From positions 434,001 to 498,000 of the forward strand of contig NZ_NIWW01000002.1 in assembly GCF_002201535.1 (NCBI RefSeq): a stretch of 64,000 nt of DNA. The letters run 5' to 3'. Source of the DNA: Lacimicrobium sp. SS2-24. Lineage in GTDB: Bacteria; Pseudomonadota; Gammaproteobacteria; Enterobacterales; Alteromonadaceae. The notes under the pieces are model-generated. The model was not told where the DNA came from and made no database searches. It worked only from the letters and a program-made list of their open reading frames with translations. The position numbers and the translations under genes are program-made. Positions 1 through 7,227 of the stretch are shown piece by piece. Numbering within the stretch: position 1 is the stretch's first letter; every line of letters begins with the position of its first letter.

Positions 1-71
1 GCGTAAGCATGTTGTACCGCCAGTACGCTAAAAGCACAAAACACGATTCCTCTGAGTAACAATTTATACAT
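1..71 (-). CDS. Secreted protein, N-terminal fragment (partial)
   Basis: Only the first 23 codons lie in the window; the gene runs off the left edge. On the minus strand the frame opens with ATG at 69-71 and reads as a classic signal peptide: MYKLLLRG, then a hydrophobic stretch, then an alanine-containing end. An ACGGAG ribosome-binding site lies 7 to 8 bases upstream. The mature protein is outside the window, so no function can be given. A LacI-type operator-like site lies about 100 bp upstream, which would suit a carbohydrate-related gene, but that is a guess. Confidence 0.6.
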   Translation of the reverse strand, partial: MYKLLLRGIVFCAFSVLAVQHAY

Positions 72-171
72 TTTGATTATCTCCGTATCTAAGCGCGCGA
101 CAGTGCGCGTCGATTAAACGTAGTCCTCGCCGGATACTTTGTCGAAAAAATAATCAACATAAATTCGAGAC

Positions 172-188
172 AATGGAAGCGCTTACTT
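172..188. promoter_or_regulatory. Candidate LacI-family operator
   Basis: The stretch AATGGAAGCGCTTACTT has a perfect AAGCGCTT core with partly symmetric flanks (GGAAGCGCTTAC), the usual form of LacI/GalR-family operators. It lies upstream of the truncated minus-strand secreted protein and about 170 bp before the SnoaL-like gene. No LacI gene is in the window, so the regulator is unknown. A short palindrome like this can occur by chance. Confidence 0.35.
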
Positions 189-354
189 CATGGGCCTTTT
201 GCTATCAGGGTTGGGGGCAATCAGGGGCAGCGTAATTTTTTTGAGTAAACACAGGTCTGTCTGACCGAAGCAATATAAAAGCCATGTTCCGGTGCCATTG
301 CGATTAGCGCTGGCATGGTGTTGAGGAATCCTAAAACAAGCATGGAGTAAGATA

Positions 355-825
355 ATGAGAATAGTTGTTCTGGCATCGTGGCTGATAATGACGATAGTGT
401 TTTGCCCGGGGCTCAAAGCGGATGAAGTAGTTTCAGATGACACAAGTGAGTCAGAAGCCATGGTGGTAGATTTTTACCGACGGATATTCATCCTGCAGCA
501 GGATGTTCGCGAAATAGCTGAACGTTACCTGCACCCTGACTATATTCAGCACAATCCCTTTGTGCCCACCGGCAGAGAGGCTTTTATTACCGCTGTGAGC
601 AGCTGGCGAGCACAAATGCCTGAAACCCAGCGAACCCGAATCAAGCGAGTGGTGAGTTCGGCAGATCATGTGGTCCTGCACGTTCATCAATACGATATCA
701 GCAATGACAAGCCAGGCCGCGCCGGCGTGGACATTTTCCGGGTCAGTGACGGTAAAATTGTTGAGCATTGGGATGTATGGCAAGACATCCCCGGTACCAT
801 GCCTCACGAAAATGGTATGTTTTGA
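355..825 (+). CDS. SnoaL-like (NTF2-fold) secreted protein
   Basis: This is a 156-residue protein with an N-terminal signal peptide (MRIVVLASWLIM...CPGLKA). The body has the SnoaL-like pattern: an early helix with YRRIF, RYLHPDYIQHNP, PTGREAF, then HVHQYD and a C-terminal VDIFRVSDGKIVEHWDVWQ. Family members are NTF2-fold proteins often annotated as predicted polyketide cyclase or ester-cyclase-like enzymes, and their substrates are mostly unknown. An ATG with GGAG 8 bases upstream supports the start. It stands alone, without an operon partner, so nothing more specific can be claimed. Confidence 0.8.
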   Translation: MRIVVLASWLIMTIVFCPGLKADEVVSDDTSESEAMVVDFYRRIFILQQDVREIAERYLHPDYIQHNPFVPTGREAFITAVSSWRAQMPETQRTRIKRVVSSADHVVLHVHQYDISNDKPGRAGVDIFRVSDGKIVEHWDVWQDIPGTMPHENGMF

Positions 826-1033
826 CACAGGAGGCGGGGCTCAGATGAAATCAATGCCCGGCCTACTCAGTTAACATATTGAGCTGTATCAATATTTTTT
901 CTGACCTTAAGGGACTATACTGGATATAGCCTGATCCGATAGGGGTTTGGGCGTCGAACTTTTATTAATTGCAAATAAAAGACGGGGGCATGGCAACTGC
1001 TGATGCCTTTTGTAATTAGCCTGATTGGTCATA

Positions 1034-1828
1034 ATGATGTATCCAGCCTCAATATTTTCGAGGCTTAGGGAAAAGCCCAGGATCCGTGCGCTATTGGTGT
1101 TTGTCGCCTTCATGATGTGGTTTGGTGTGATTGATCTTCCCCATGCACAGGGCTTTACCATTAATGTTATCAACAATCTGCACTTCTCCGGCGAGCAGTC
1201 CGACGTAGAGGCCTTTTTCATCAAAGCGTATGCACCGCTTGGCATTGCCCCCTCTTTTGTGTATTTCCCCTCTTATCGCGGTCTCGATATGGTCAACCGC
1301 GGACTGCTGGACGCTGAAGCGGCGCGCACAGAGCTTGTTGCTAAAGAATATGATCACCTGGTCAAGGTGCCTGTGGTGCTGGGTAAATTAAAAGTGGTGT
1401 TTTTTTGTCAACCCCAGGCGGATTGTCATTCCCTCGAAAATAAGCGCATCGGTGTGACGGGGGGATACAATATGGGCATAACATTTTGTCAGGACAATCA
1501 GTTGAATTGTTATTTTGCGCCCGATCTGGAAACCTTGGTGAAGGTGTTTGACAACAGACGGGTGGACGCCATGCTGGTACCGCTGTATTTGGCGCCCAGC
1601 CTGTTATGTCAGAGCCAGACACAGCAATTTGTTTATCGCTATATCCCTGAACTGGAAGCGGATATTTTTCACTATGTGCATCGTTCCCATGGCGCGCTGG
1701 TGGCCAAACTGACCGCTTCAATCATAGACGCTCAATCTACCCACCTGCTGCAAGCGGTTCTCGATTCCTGGCGAAAGCGTCTTAATCAGTGCAATAAAAA
1801 AGCGTTTGAGTTCGGCACTGAGCAATAG
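1034..1828 (+). CDS. Periplasmic solute-binding-like protein (SBP_bac_3 type)
   Basis: A protein of about 264 residues with a hydrophobic N-terminal segment ending near HAQG, followed by a two-lobed binding-protein pattern: INVINNLHFSGEQ, then GLLDAEAART, VVLGKLKVVFF, NKRIGVTGGYN and VDAMLVPLYLA. This resembles the extracytoplasmic amino-acid-binding-like proteins that occur as orphans in Alteromonadales and Shewanella. No permease is adjacent, so a transport role is not shown. The start is uncertain: an in-frame TTG lies at 1025 and ATGs at 1034 and 1037, with no clear ribosome-binding site. The first was set aside because ATG is available. Confidence 0.6.
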   Translation: MMYPASIFSRLREKPRIRALLVFVAFMMWFGVIDLPHAQGFTINVINNLHFSGEQSDVEAFFIKAYAPLGIAPSFVYFPSYRGLDMVNRGLLDAEAARTELVAKEYDHLVKVPVVLGKLKVVFFCQPQADCHSLENKRIGVTGGYNMGITFCQDNQLNCYFAPDLETLVKVFDNRRVDAMLVPLYLAPSLLCQSQTQQFVYRYIPELEADIFHYVHRSHGALVAKLTASIIDAQSTHLLQAVLDSWRKRLNQCNKKAFEFGTEQ

Positions 1829-1877
1829 TGGTCAGGGCAAATGGGCGTAGAACACCAGATAAGACAGCTATCGAAAG

Positions 1878-2438
1878 TCATATGTAACAAGACGCGAGTC
1901 TGGCCACCCGCTGCCCCAAATACCGGGCCGTATCGAGATCAGCGCTGTCCGCCTTGCCCGTTGTTGTGCACGCCGTGACGCCCATCTGGCAACCAAGGCG
2001 ATTGACGCCGTGGGAGCCAAAACCCCGAGGGGTATCCAGGCCGACCCACAGCATGCCATGTTGACTGGCAAACGTACTCATATACTGAAGAGTCATGGAT
2101 TGATCACCATTGAGGTTGCTGCCACAGGTAAAACCGGCAGCGAGTTTCCCTGCCCACTGTTGTTCACACCACAGTTCGCTGGTGGCATCGGCAAAGGCCT
2201 TAAACTGCGCCGCTACTCCACCCATATAGGTCGGTGAGCCGAAAATGATCCCATCGCAATGGCGCAGTCGTTCTATCAGGGCCATGTTGATGAAGCGGCC
2301 ATTAAGGATTTCTCGCCCTTCTAGTGCATGGCAGATGACGGTGGTATGGGGCTGATACTCAAGACCCTGGCGAATGGATTGTGCCAGTGCCTGTGTAACC
2401 CCGGTTTGACTGAAATAAATCACAGCGATAGTAGACAT
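1878..2438 (-). CDS. Flavodoxin-like / WrbA-type NAD(P)H oxidoreductase
   Basis: A 186-residue flavodoxin-fold protein. The FMN phosphate loop is visible at the N-terminus (VIYFSQTGVTQALA, about residues 6-19) and the isoalloxazine-contacting loop at FGSPTYMGG (about 66-74). These are typical of WrbA/NAD(P)H:quinone oxidoreductase and related flavodoxin-family reductases. It probably reduces quinones or other electrophiles in the cytosol. It is convergent with the binding-protein gene at 1034-1828, with about 50 bp between the stops and no clear terminator. The exact substrate is unknown. Confidence 0.8.
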   Translation of the reverse strand: MSTIAVIYFSQTGVTQALAQSIRQGLEYQPHTTVICHALEGREILNGRFINMALIERLRHCDGIIFGSPTYMGGVAAQFKAFADATSELWCEQQWAGKLAAGFTCGSNLNGDQSMTLQYMSTFASQHGMLWVGLDTPRGFGSHGVNRLGCQMGVTACTTTGKADSADLDTARYLGQRVARLASCYI

Positions 2439-2501
2439 TGCGCTCCCCTGTAAATGAAGATTCAGGGGTAGCCTAAAACCTCAGGTTAAGATGAGGTCAA
2501 T

Positions 2502-2557
2502 AGTTCGCCGCAGGTTGATAATGACCATGAGTTCGCCGCAGGTTGATAATGACCATG
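2502..2557. repeat. 28-bp tandem duplication (two copies)
   Basis: Two identical 28-bp units stand head to tail at 2502-2529 and 2530-2557; each begins AGTTCGCCGCAGG and ends AATGACCATG. They lie in the non-coding gap between the flavodoxin gene and the GntR gene. No third copy was found. It looks like a recent slippage or duplication. Confidence 0.9.
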
Positions 2558-2560
2558 ACG

Positions 2561-2585
2561 GATCACCCGGGTGATCTGTCATTGG
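2561..2585 (-). pseudogene. Possible relic of a DUF4440/NTF2-like gene 3' end, with palindrome
   Basis: These 25 bases match 23 of 25 bases at 30186-30210, which encode the C-terminal WQITRVI of the DUF4440-like protein at 30171-30623. Read on the minus strand, the relic gives QITRVI preceded by TGA where the intact gene has TGG. The segment also contains a perfect 16-bp palindrome, GATCACCCGGGTGATC (2561-2576). It could be a decayed gene end or a conserved site kept for another reason. Confidence 0.4.
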
Positions 2586-2664
2586 GATGCTAAAGCCTCC
2601 CGTTTCCATATAAACAGAAGTTAATAAGCCGTGTATTTAACACTCTTAATTGGCTAATCGCTGG

Positions 2665-3408
2665 TTATTTAGTGACCGCTTTTTTAGCCAGCGCTCTATG
2701 ACGCTTAAGGCTGTTCCCCAGGTGCAGACGCACCGCTTCTCTGGCATCTTCTTCGTTTTTGTCCTCAATGGCTTGGGCCAGGCGACGGTGTTCGTCATGC
2801 AATTGTTGCAGATATTCAGGTTTATTCGCAGTTTTATCGTATTTACTGATCAGATCCCGAGATGGTATAGCCCCCGAGCCAATGTACTTGATAAAACGGG
2901 CAAAATAAGGGTTGCCTGAGGCATCAGCAATGGCTAAATGAAGAGCCAGATCCTCTTTGACGGCGTCTTCCCCCTGATTTTTCTTGGTCTCAAAATCTTC
3001 AATACACTGCCATATCCGTTTCATCTGGACTTTTTTACGATTACGCGCAGCCATTGCCGACATTTCCAGTTCTACTGCCATACGAAGTTCGAGTATTTGA
3101 ATGGCGTCTTCAATCGAAGCGAATTCATTCGTTTCGATTTCAAAAGGACGACTGGTCACCCCATCAGCAACAAAAACGCCAATTCCTTGTCGGCTGATAA
3201 TCAGTTTTTCCGCTTTGAGGGCTGCTACCGCTTCTCTGACAACACTGCGACTTACTCCAGCTTGCTCTTCAATTTCTTTGGCTGTTGGCAGTTTTGTGCC
3301 GGGGGGCAGATTGCCATCGAGAATTTTCTGTCGAAGTGAATTTGTCAGGTCGATAGACAGGCTACGCGAGCCCTGTAACTGCGAAATACTGAAAATTGCG
3401 TTTTCCAT
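2665..3408 (-). CDS. FadR-type GntR transcriptional regulator
   Basis: A 247-residue regulator. Residues about 17-85 form a GntR winged helix-turn-helix (LRQKILDGNLPPGTKLPT, EIEEQAGVSRSVVREAVAAL, LIISRQGIGVFV). The remainder is an all-helical FCD ligand-binding domain (ELRMAVELEMSAMAA, HLAIADASGNPYF, DEHRRLAQAIEDK). FadR-subfamily regulators commonly sense uronates or their breakdown products and repress catabolic genes. It is divergent from the KDG kinase operon and is the only regulator gene inside the carbohydrate locus. It is therefore the best candidate to bind the TGTATGAAGAC boxes and be released by a KDG-like effector. That link is inference. Confidence 0.92.
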   Translation of the reverse strand: MENAIFSISQLQGSRSLSIDLTNSLRQKILDGNLPPGTKLPTAKEIEEQAGVSRSVVREAVAALKAEKLIISRQGIGVFVADGVTSRPFEIETNEFASIEDAIQILELRMAVELEMSAMAARNRKKVQMKRIWQCIEDFETKKNQGEDAVKEDLALHLAIADASGNPYFARFIKYIGSGAIPSRDLISKYDKTANKPEYLQQLHDEHRRLAQAIEDKNEEDAREAVRLHLGNSLKRHRALAKKAVTK

Positions 3409-3450
3409 AATATAACTTTCTCTGTCATCTGATCTGAAGATAATACTATA

Positions 3451-3467
3451 GCTGAAGTATCTTCAGC
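3451..3467. promoter_or_regulatory. Palindrome upstream of the GntR gene
   Basis: GCTGAAG-TAT-CTTCAGC is a perfect 7-bp inverted repeat with a 3-bp spacer, 43 bp upstream of the regulator start. A half-like ATCTGAAGATA lies between it and the gene. It differs from the TGTATGAAGAC box, though both share TGAAG, and it may be an autoregulatory or other operator. Confidence 0.45.
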
Positions 3468-3512
3468 ACAATACAACGGGTTATTTGCGTATCAACGGCT
3501 ATGTAAAGCAAT

Positions 3513-3541
3513 TTGATATTACTAAAGTTTAAAGGTAATGT
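3513..3541 (+). promoter_or_regulatory. Sigma-70-like promoter of the kdgK operon
   Basis: TTGATA (3513-3518) and TAATGT (3536-3541) are separated by 17 bp. The operator-like box begins 6 bp after the -10 element, over the expected transcription start. This was read by eye and has not been mapped. Confidence 0.5.
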
Positions 3542-3547
3542 CATATG

Positions 3548-3565
3548 TTGTATGAAGACATATAA
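3548..3565 (+). promoter_or_regulatory. Operator-like box 1 (kdgK promoter)
   Basis: TTGTATGAAGACATATAA, one of five sites in the locus with the invariant 11-mer TGTATGAAGAC. The arms TTGTATG and CATATAA are inverted with one mismatch around AAGA. It lies between the -10 element and the kinase start, where a bound protein would block transcription. Confidence 0.7.
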
Positions 3566-3574
3566 GTGGTGGCA

Positions 3575-4516
3575 ATGAAGGTACTTGTGATAGGGGAGTG
3601 CATGGCCGAGTTTCGCCAGAATGACTGCGGAAACTGGCAGCAAGCCTTTGCTGGCGATGTGTTTAACACCGCGGTGTATCTAAAAAGACTGTCGGCCCAA
3701 ACTGATGTGGCGTTTGCGTCAGTTGTCGGTATCGATATGTTTAGTCGAGCTTTGCGAACATATTGTGATAGCGAAATGCTTAATTCACGATGGCTGAAGT
3801 GCCATCAGGAGCGCTCCTGTGGCTTGTATTTCATTCAGACAGACAGTCAGGGTGAGCGGCAGTTTTCCTATTATCGGGAAAATTCAGCAGCACGCACGCT
3901 CATTCAGATGTTGAGTGACGATGACTGGCTGGAATTCGCTGAGCAGATGGATTGGGTGTTTGTGTCCGCTATTAGTCTAGCCATTTTATCTGAAGAGAAT
4001 CGACAAGGATTGTTCCAGCAGTTACAGAGATTGCAACGTTGTGGGGTGAAGCTGGCTTTTGACACCAACTATCGTTCATCTTTGTGGGAATGTCCGGATA
4101 TTGCCAGAGTCTGGATCTATAAGATGTTGGCAGGCAGCGATTTAGCCTTCGCCGGGGCGGAAGATATGGCTGGCGTACTCAACCATTGTGGTATGAATGC
4201 CAAAGATGTTGCCAGAGAGCTGACTCCCTTAAAAATTCCGGAATTGGTGATTAAAGCAGGCAAAGAACAGGTGCTGGTGATAACACCAAATTATCATTAT
4301 GCCTTTGAGATCGAGCCGGTCGACACTGTTGTTGATACCACTGCGGCAGGAGACTCTTTCAACGCAGGATACCTGGCGGCTCTGCTGGATGGGCAGCCGC
4401 TGTCTGAGCGTGTGCAGTGGGCTGCATCACTGGCGTCAGAGGTTATTCAGCATGCCGGTGCCATTATTCCACCTTCTGCAATGCCGACAATGGTTCTAAA
4501 CACGTCTGATAGCTAG
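3575..4516 (+). CDS. kdgK: 2-dehydro-3-deoxygluconokinase (PfkB family)
   Basis: A PfkB-family sugar kinase of about 313 residues that phosphorylates 2-keto-3-deoxygluconate (KDG) to KDPG, the last locus-encoded step of unsaturated uronate breakdown. The N-terminal VIGECMAEFR, the mid-protein DTNYRSSLW and the C-terminal DTTAAGDSFNAGYL motif with the catalytic Asp near residue 260 are all present. ATG 3575 is preferred because MKVLVIGE is the usual family start; in-frame GTGs at 3566 and 3569 abut the operator box. It heads an operon with the DUF4861 and DUF2264 genes. KDPG aldolase (eda) is not in the window. Confidence 0.88.
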   Translation: MKVLVIGECMAEFRQNDCGNWQQAFAGDVFNTAVYLKRLSAQTDVAFASVVGIDMFSRALRTYCDSEMLNSRWLKCHQERSCGLYFIQTDSQGERQFSYYRENSAARTLIQMLSDDDWLEFAEQMDWVFVSAISLAILSEENRQGLFQQLQRLQRCGVKLAFDTNYRSSLWECPDIARVWIYKMLAGSDLAFAGAEDMAGVLNHCGMNAKDVARELTPLKIPELVIKAGKEQVLVITPNYHYAFEIEPVDTVVDTTAAGDSFNAGYLAALLDGQPLSERVQWAASLASEVIQHAGAIIPPSAMPTMVLNTSDS

Positions 4517-4549
4517 CAGGTTAACCGGAATATTCCAGGAGAGACATTT

Positions 4550-5797
4550 ATGAGTTTACATTCTATTCGCCGAACGGCATATCTTGCCCTTCTGCTTACC
4601 GCTTCCTCAATGACCGGATGCCAGTATGCAGCACAATCGGGGTCTCAAATCACTATTACCAATCCTTCCTCCATTGACAGGCAGGATGAGGTGGTCAGAG
4701 TCCCGCTAACTTCACTGGGGCAGGCGGAAAGTACGCTGATCCACAGCGAGGTGATGCTGGACAATGGGCGAACAACAATACCCGGGCAATGGCTGGATAC
4801 GGATAAGGACGGTCAGCCCGACGAGCTGCTATTTAGTGTTTCCGTGCCCGCTGAGAGTAAGGTGAGCTATGAATTGGTAGGTACACAAAACGCCAATCTG
4901 AGTAAGCGTACTCACGCCGAACTTGGGGTGCGACAGAATGCAAAATGGCAGGATGGGCGCCTGACCGGCGGTAGCTTTAAGTCAGCGAAAGCAATGACTC
5001 TGCCGGAAAAGCATGAAATTGGTGATGGTTTATTTAAGTACGAAGGCCCGGGTTGGGAATCCGACAAGGTGGCCTATCGGCTTTACTTTGATCAGCGCAA
5101 TATACTCGATATTTTCGGTAAGCGCCGTTCTGACATCACCCTGCCTCAGGTTGGGCAGGTAGGGGCACCGTCATATCATGAGCTGCAAGACTGGGGGATG
5201 GATATTCTGAAGACGGGGCCGTCTATCGGCCTTGGCAGTGTGGCGTTCTATGAAGATGGGCAGGCGAGACGTATCGATAATAGTGAAATGATGCAGGTCA
5301 GTATTGCTCACAGCAGCCCTCTTTATAGTGAGGTCAATGTTGCTCACCGCGGATTTGTCAGCAAAGAGGGCCTGGCTGCTATCGACACCCACTATAGTAT
5401 TGCCGCGGGCTCTGCCCTGACTAAAGTCACGGTATCCGTTGAGGGCGAGGCTCCGCCTCTTGTTACCGGGATTGTAAAACACGTGGAAACATTGATGCGT
5501 TCAGACTTGCAACAGCAGGGAGACTGGCATTATGTCGCCACCTTTGGTCCTCAGAGTTACATCAATGATGCACTGGGTATGGCAATTTTTTATCGGGCTG
5601 AGGATCTTCAGAAGCTTGGTGAAGATCAACACAACCATCTTGTGGTCATGAAGCCATCAGCCAAACACTTGCAATATTACTTCGCTGGCTATTGGCAACA
5701 GGGGCCCGATGGTATCTCAGATCAGGAGCAGTTTAAGACCGAACTGGAGCGAACACTCACACGCCTTAATCAACCATTACAACTACAGATTGATTAA
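4550..5797 (+). CDS. DUF4861-family lipoprotein
   Basis: A 415-residue protein starting with a lipoprotein-type signal ending SSMTGC (Cys near residue 24), so it is probably membrane-anchored in the periplasm. The body matches what is remembered of DUF4861: N-terminal ITNPSSIDRQDEVVRVPL, then WESDKVAYRLYFDQRN, DILKTGPSIGLGS and a C-terminal VVMKPS...YYFAGYW. DUF4861 proteins recur in uronic-acid polysaccharide loci (alginate, pectin and related) and have no firmly assigned activity that I know of. AGGAGAG precedes the ATG. It sits between kdgK and the DUF2264 gene in the same operon. Confidence 0.85.
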   Translation: MSLHSIRRTAYLALLLTASSMTGCQYAAQSGSQITITNPSSIDRQDEVVRVPLTSLGQAESTLIHSEVMLDNGRTTIPGQWLDTDKDGQPDELLFSVSVPAESKVSYELVGTQNANLSKRTHAELGVRQNAKWQDGRLTGGSFKSAKAMTLPEKHEIGDGLFKYEGPGWESDKVAYRLYFDQRNILDIFGKRRSDITLPQVGQVGAPSYHELQDWGMDILKTGPSIGLGSVAFYEDGQARRIDNSEMMQVSIAHSSPLYSEVNVAHRGFVSKEGLAAIDTHYSIAAGSALTKVTVSVEGEAPPLVTGIVKHVETLMRSDLQQQGDWHYVATFGPQSYINDALGMAIFYRAEDLQKLGEDQHNHLVVMKPSAKHLQYYFAGYWQQGPDGISDQEQFKTELERTLTRLNQPLQLQID

Positions 5798-5820
5798 AAA
5801 GGGATTAAAAGGAAAGACCA

Positions 5821-7049
5821 TGAAGGGTATCCAACGACTTATTCAAATTCTTACGCTCAGTATTTTTTTTACTGTTCCGGCAGTGGCCGAAGTCTCTGAT
5901 CGTCAGCTTTGGGTTGACCATTTGACTAAACTGGCAGATCCGGTATTGCGTAATCTGGCCAATGAAACTCTGAAACGCTCAATACCTGATAAACAAGGCG
6001 AATATGAGCCAGAGTATGGGCAGCGTATTCAGTATGCGCCGCTCGAGTCATTGGGGCGATTGATGGCCGGGTTGGCACCCTGGTTGGAATTAGGTCCAGC
6101 TGATACGGCGGAGGGCAAACTCAGAGCCGAATATATTGCCTTGGCGCACAAGGCGATCGCCAATGGCGTGAATCCCGATTCACCGGACTATCTGAACTTT
6201 GACAATGGCCATCAGCCGTTAGTTGATGTGGCTTATTTAGCGCAGGCCTTCATTCGTGCACCGCAACAGCTTTGGTATGGGTTGTCAGAGCCGGTGCAGA
6301 AAAACGTGCTGGCGGCATTTGAAAAGACCCGCAAAATTACGGACACCCCATACAGTAACTGGCTGATGTTTCCGGCCACACTGGAAGCGTTTTATCTGAA
6401 ATTTGGCTACGAGGCCAACCTGCCGAGGATAGAGTTTGGTTTGCACAAACATAAAGACTGGTATGTGGGCGACGGCGTATACTCTGACGGGGAACCCTAT
6501 CACTGGGATTACTATAACTCCTATGTTATTCAGCCCATGCTGGTGGATGTACACCAGATCCTGAAAGACAAGACCGGACATCGCCTGAATGCCCTCTATG
6601 AAAAGGTGATGGCACGTTCACAGCGTTATGCCGCTATTCTGGAAAGACAAATCTCGCCACAGGGTACGTATCCGATTGTTGGCCGCTCTGCCATTTATCG
6701 CTTTGGTGCGTTTCAGACTTTGGCACAAATGGCGTTAATGGAGCGTCTTCCAGCAGAGCTTAGTGAAGGTCAGGTGCGGGCAGCCATGACTGCAGTAATG
6801 AAGAGATTACTGAGTGACGTCAGTTATGACGATGATGGCTGGTTAAAGATTGGTGTGATAGGCGAACAAGTCGGCTTGGCTGAGCCCTACATTTCTGCTG
6901 GCAGCTTGTATATGGCGTCACTGGGATTTTTACCCCTTGGGTTGCCAGCTGAACATTCATTCTGGACCAGTCCGTCCGAAGCCTGGACAGCGAAAAAAGT
7001 GTGGGGTGGAGACAGTGATGTGCAGCGGGATAAGTCGTTAAAAGACTAA
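5821..7049 (+). CDS. DUF2264 protein, predicted (alpha/alpha)-barrel glycosidase (GH154-like)
   Basis: A 409-residue secreted protein with signal peptide MKGIQRLIQ...VAEV. The DUF2264 hallmarks are WVDHLTKLADPVLRNLANETLKR near residues 30-50, LESLGRLMAGLAPWLELG, DGVYSDGEPYHWDYYNSYVIQPML and SPQGTYPIVGRSAIYRFGAFQ. From memory, this family overlaps CAZy GH154, where beta-glucuronidase activity has been reported. A role in trimming terminal uronic acids would fit this locus. The start at 5821 has GGAAAG upstream; a longer frame from 5709 overlaps the previous gene and lacks a signal peptide at its front. The exact activity is unproven. Confidence 0.82.
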
Positions 7050-7088
7050 GCGCCACATAGTTTTAATAACGAGCACCAGAGCTACCTG

Positions 7089-7118
7089 AAAAAGCCTCCG
7101 CATGTGGAGGCTTTTTTA
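7089..7118 (+). terminator. Rho-independent terminator of the kdgK operon
   Basis: AAAGCCTCC and GGAGGCTTT form a stem with a short GCATGT loop, followed by a T-run, 40 bp after the DUF2264 stop. Confidence 0.85.
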
Positions 7119-7182
7119 TTTCTTTTTAATGCCCGTGTATTAATGACATTCAGACAGTGTGATTAAACCTGACGATAGTCAC

Positions 7183-7207
7183 AAAAAAGCCCCGGACAAG
7201 CCGGGGC
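7183..7207 (-). terminator. Rho-independent terminator of the PL8 gene
   Basis: On the minus strand, GCCCCGG-CTTGT-CCGGGGC is followed by TTTTTT. It lies about 20 bp after the stop of the lyase gene at 7228. Confidence 0.85.
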
Positions 7208-7227
7208 AGTCATGGCCACTAGTAAGT

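Noticed and set aside
5709-5820. Longer N-terminus for the DUF2264 protein
   Set aside because: It lies inside the DUF4861 gene; the internal ATG at 5821 has a ribosome-binding site and a signal peptide directly after it.
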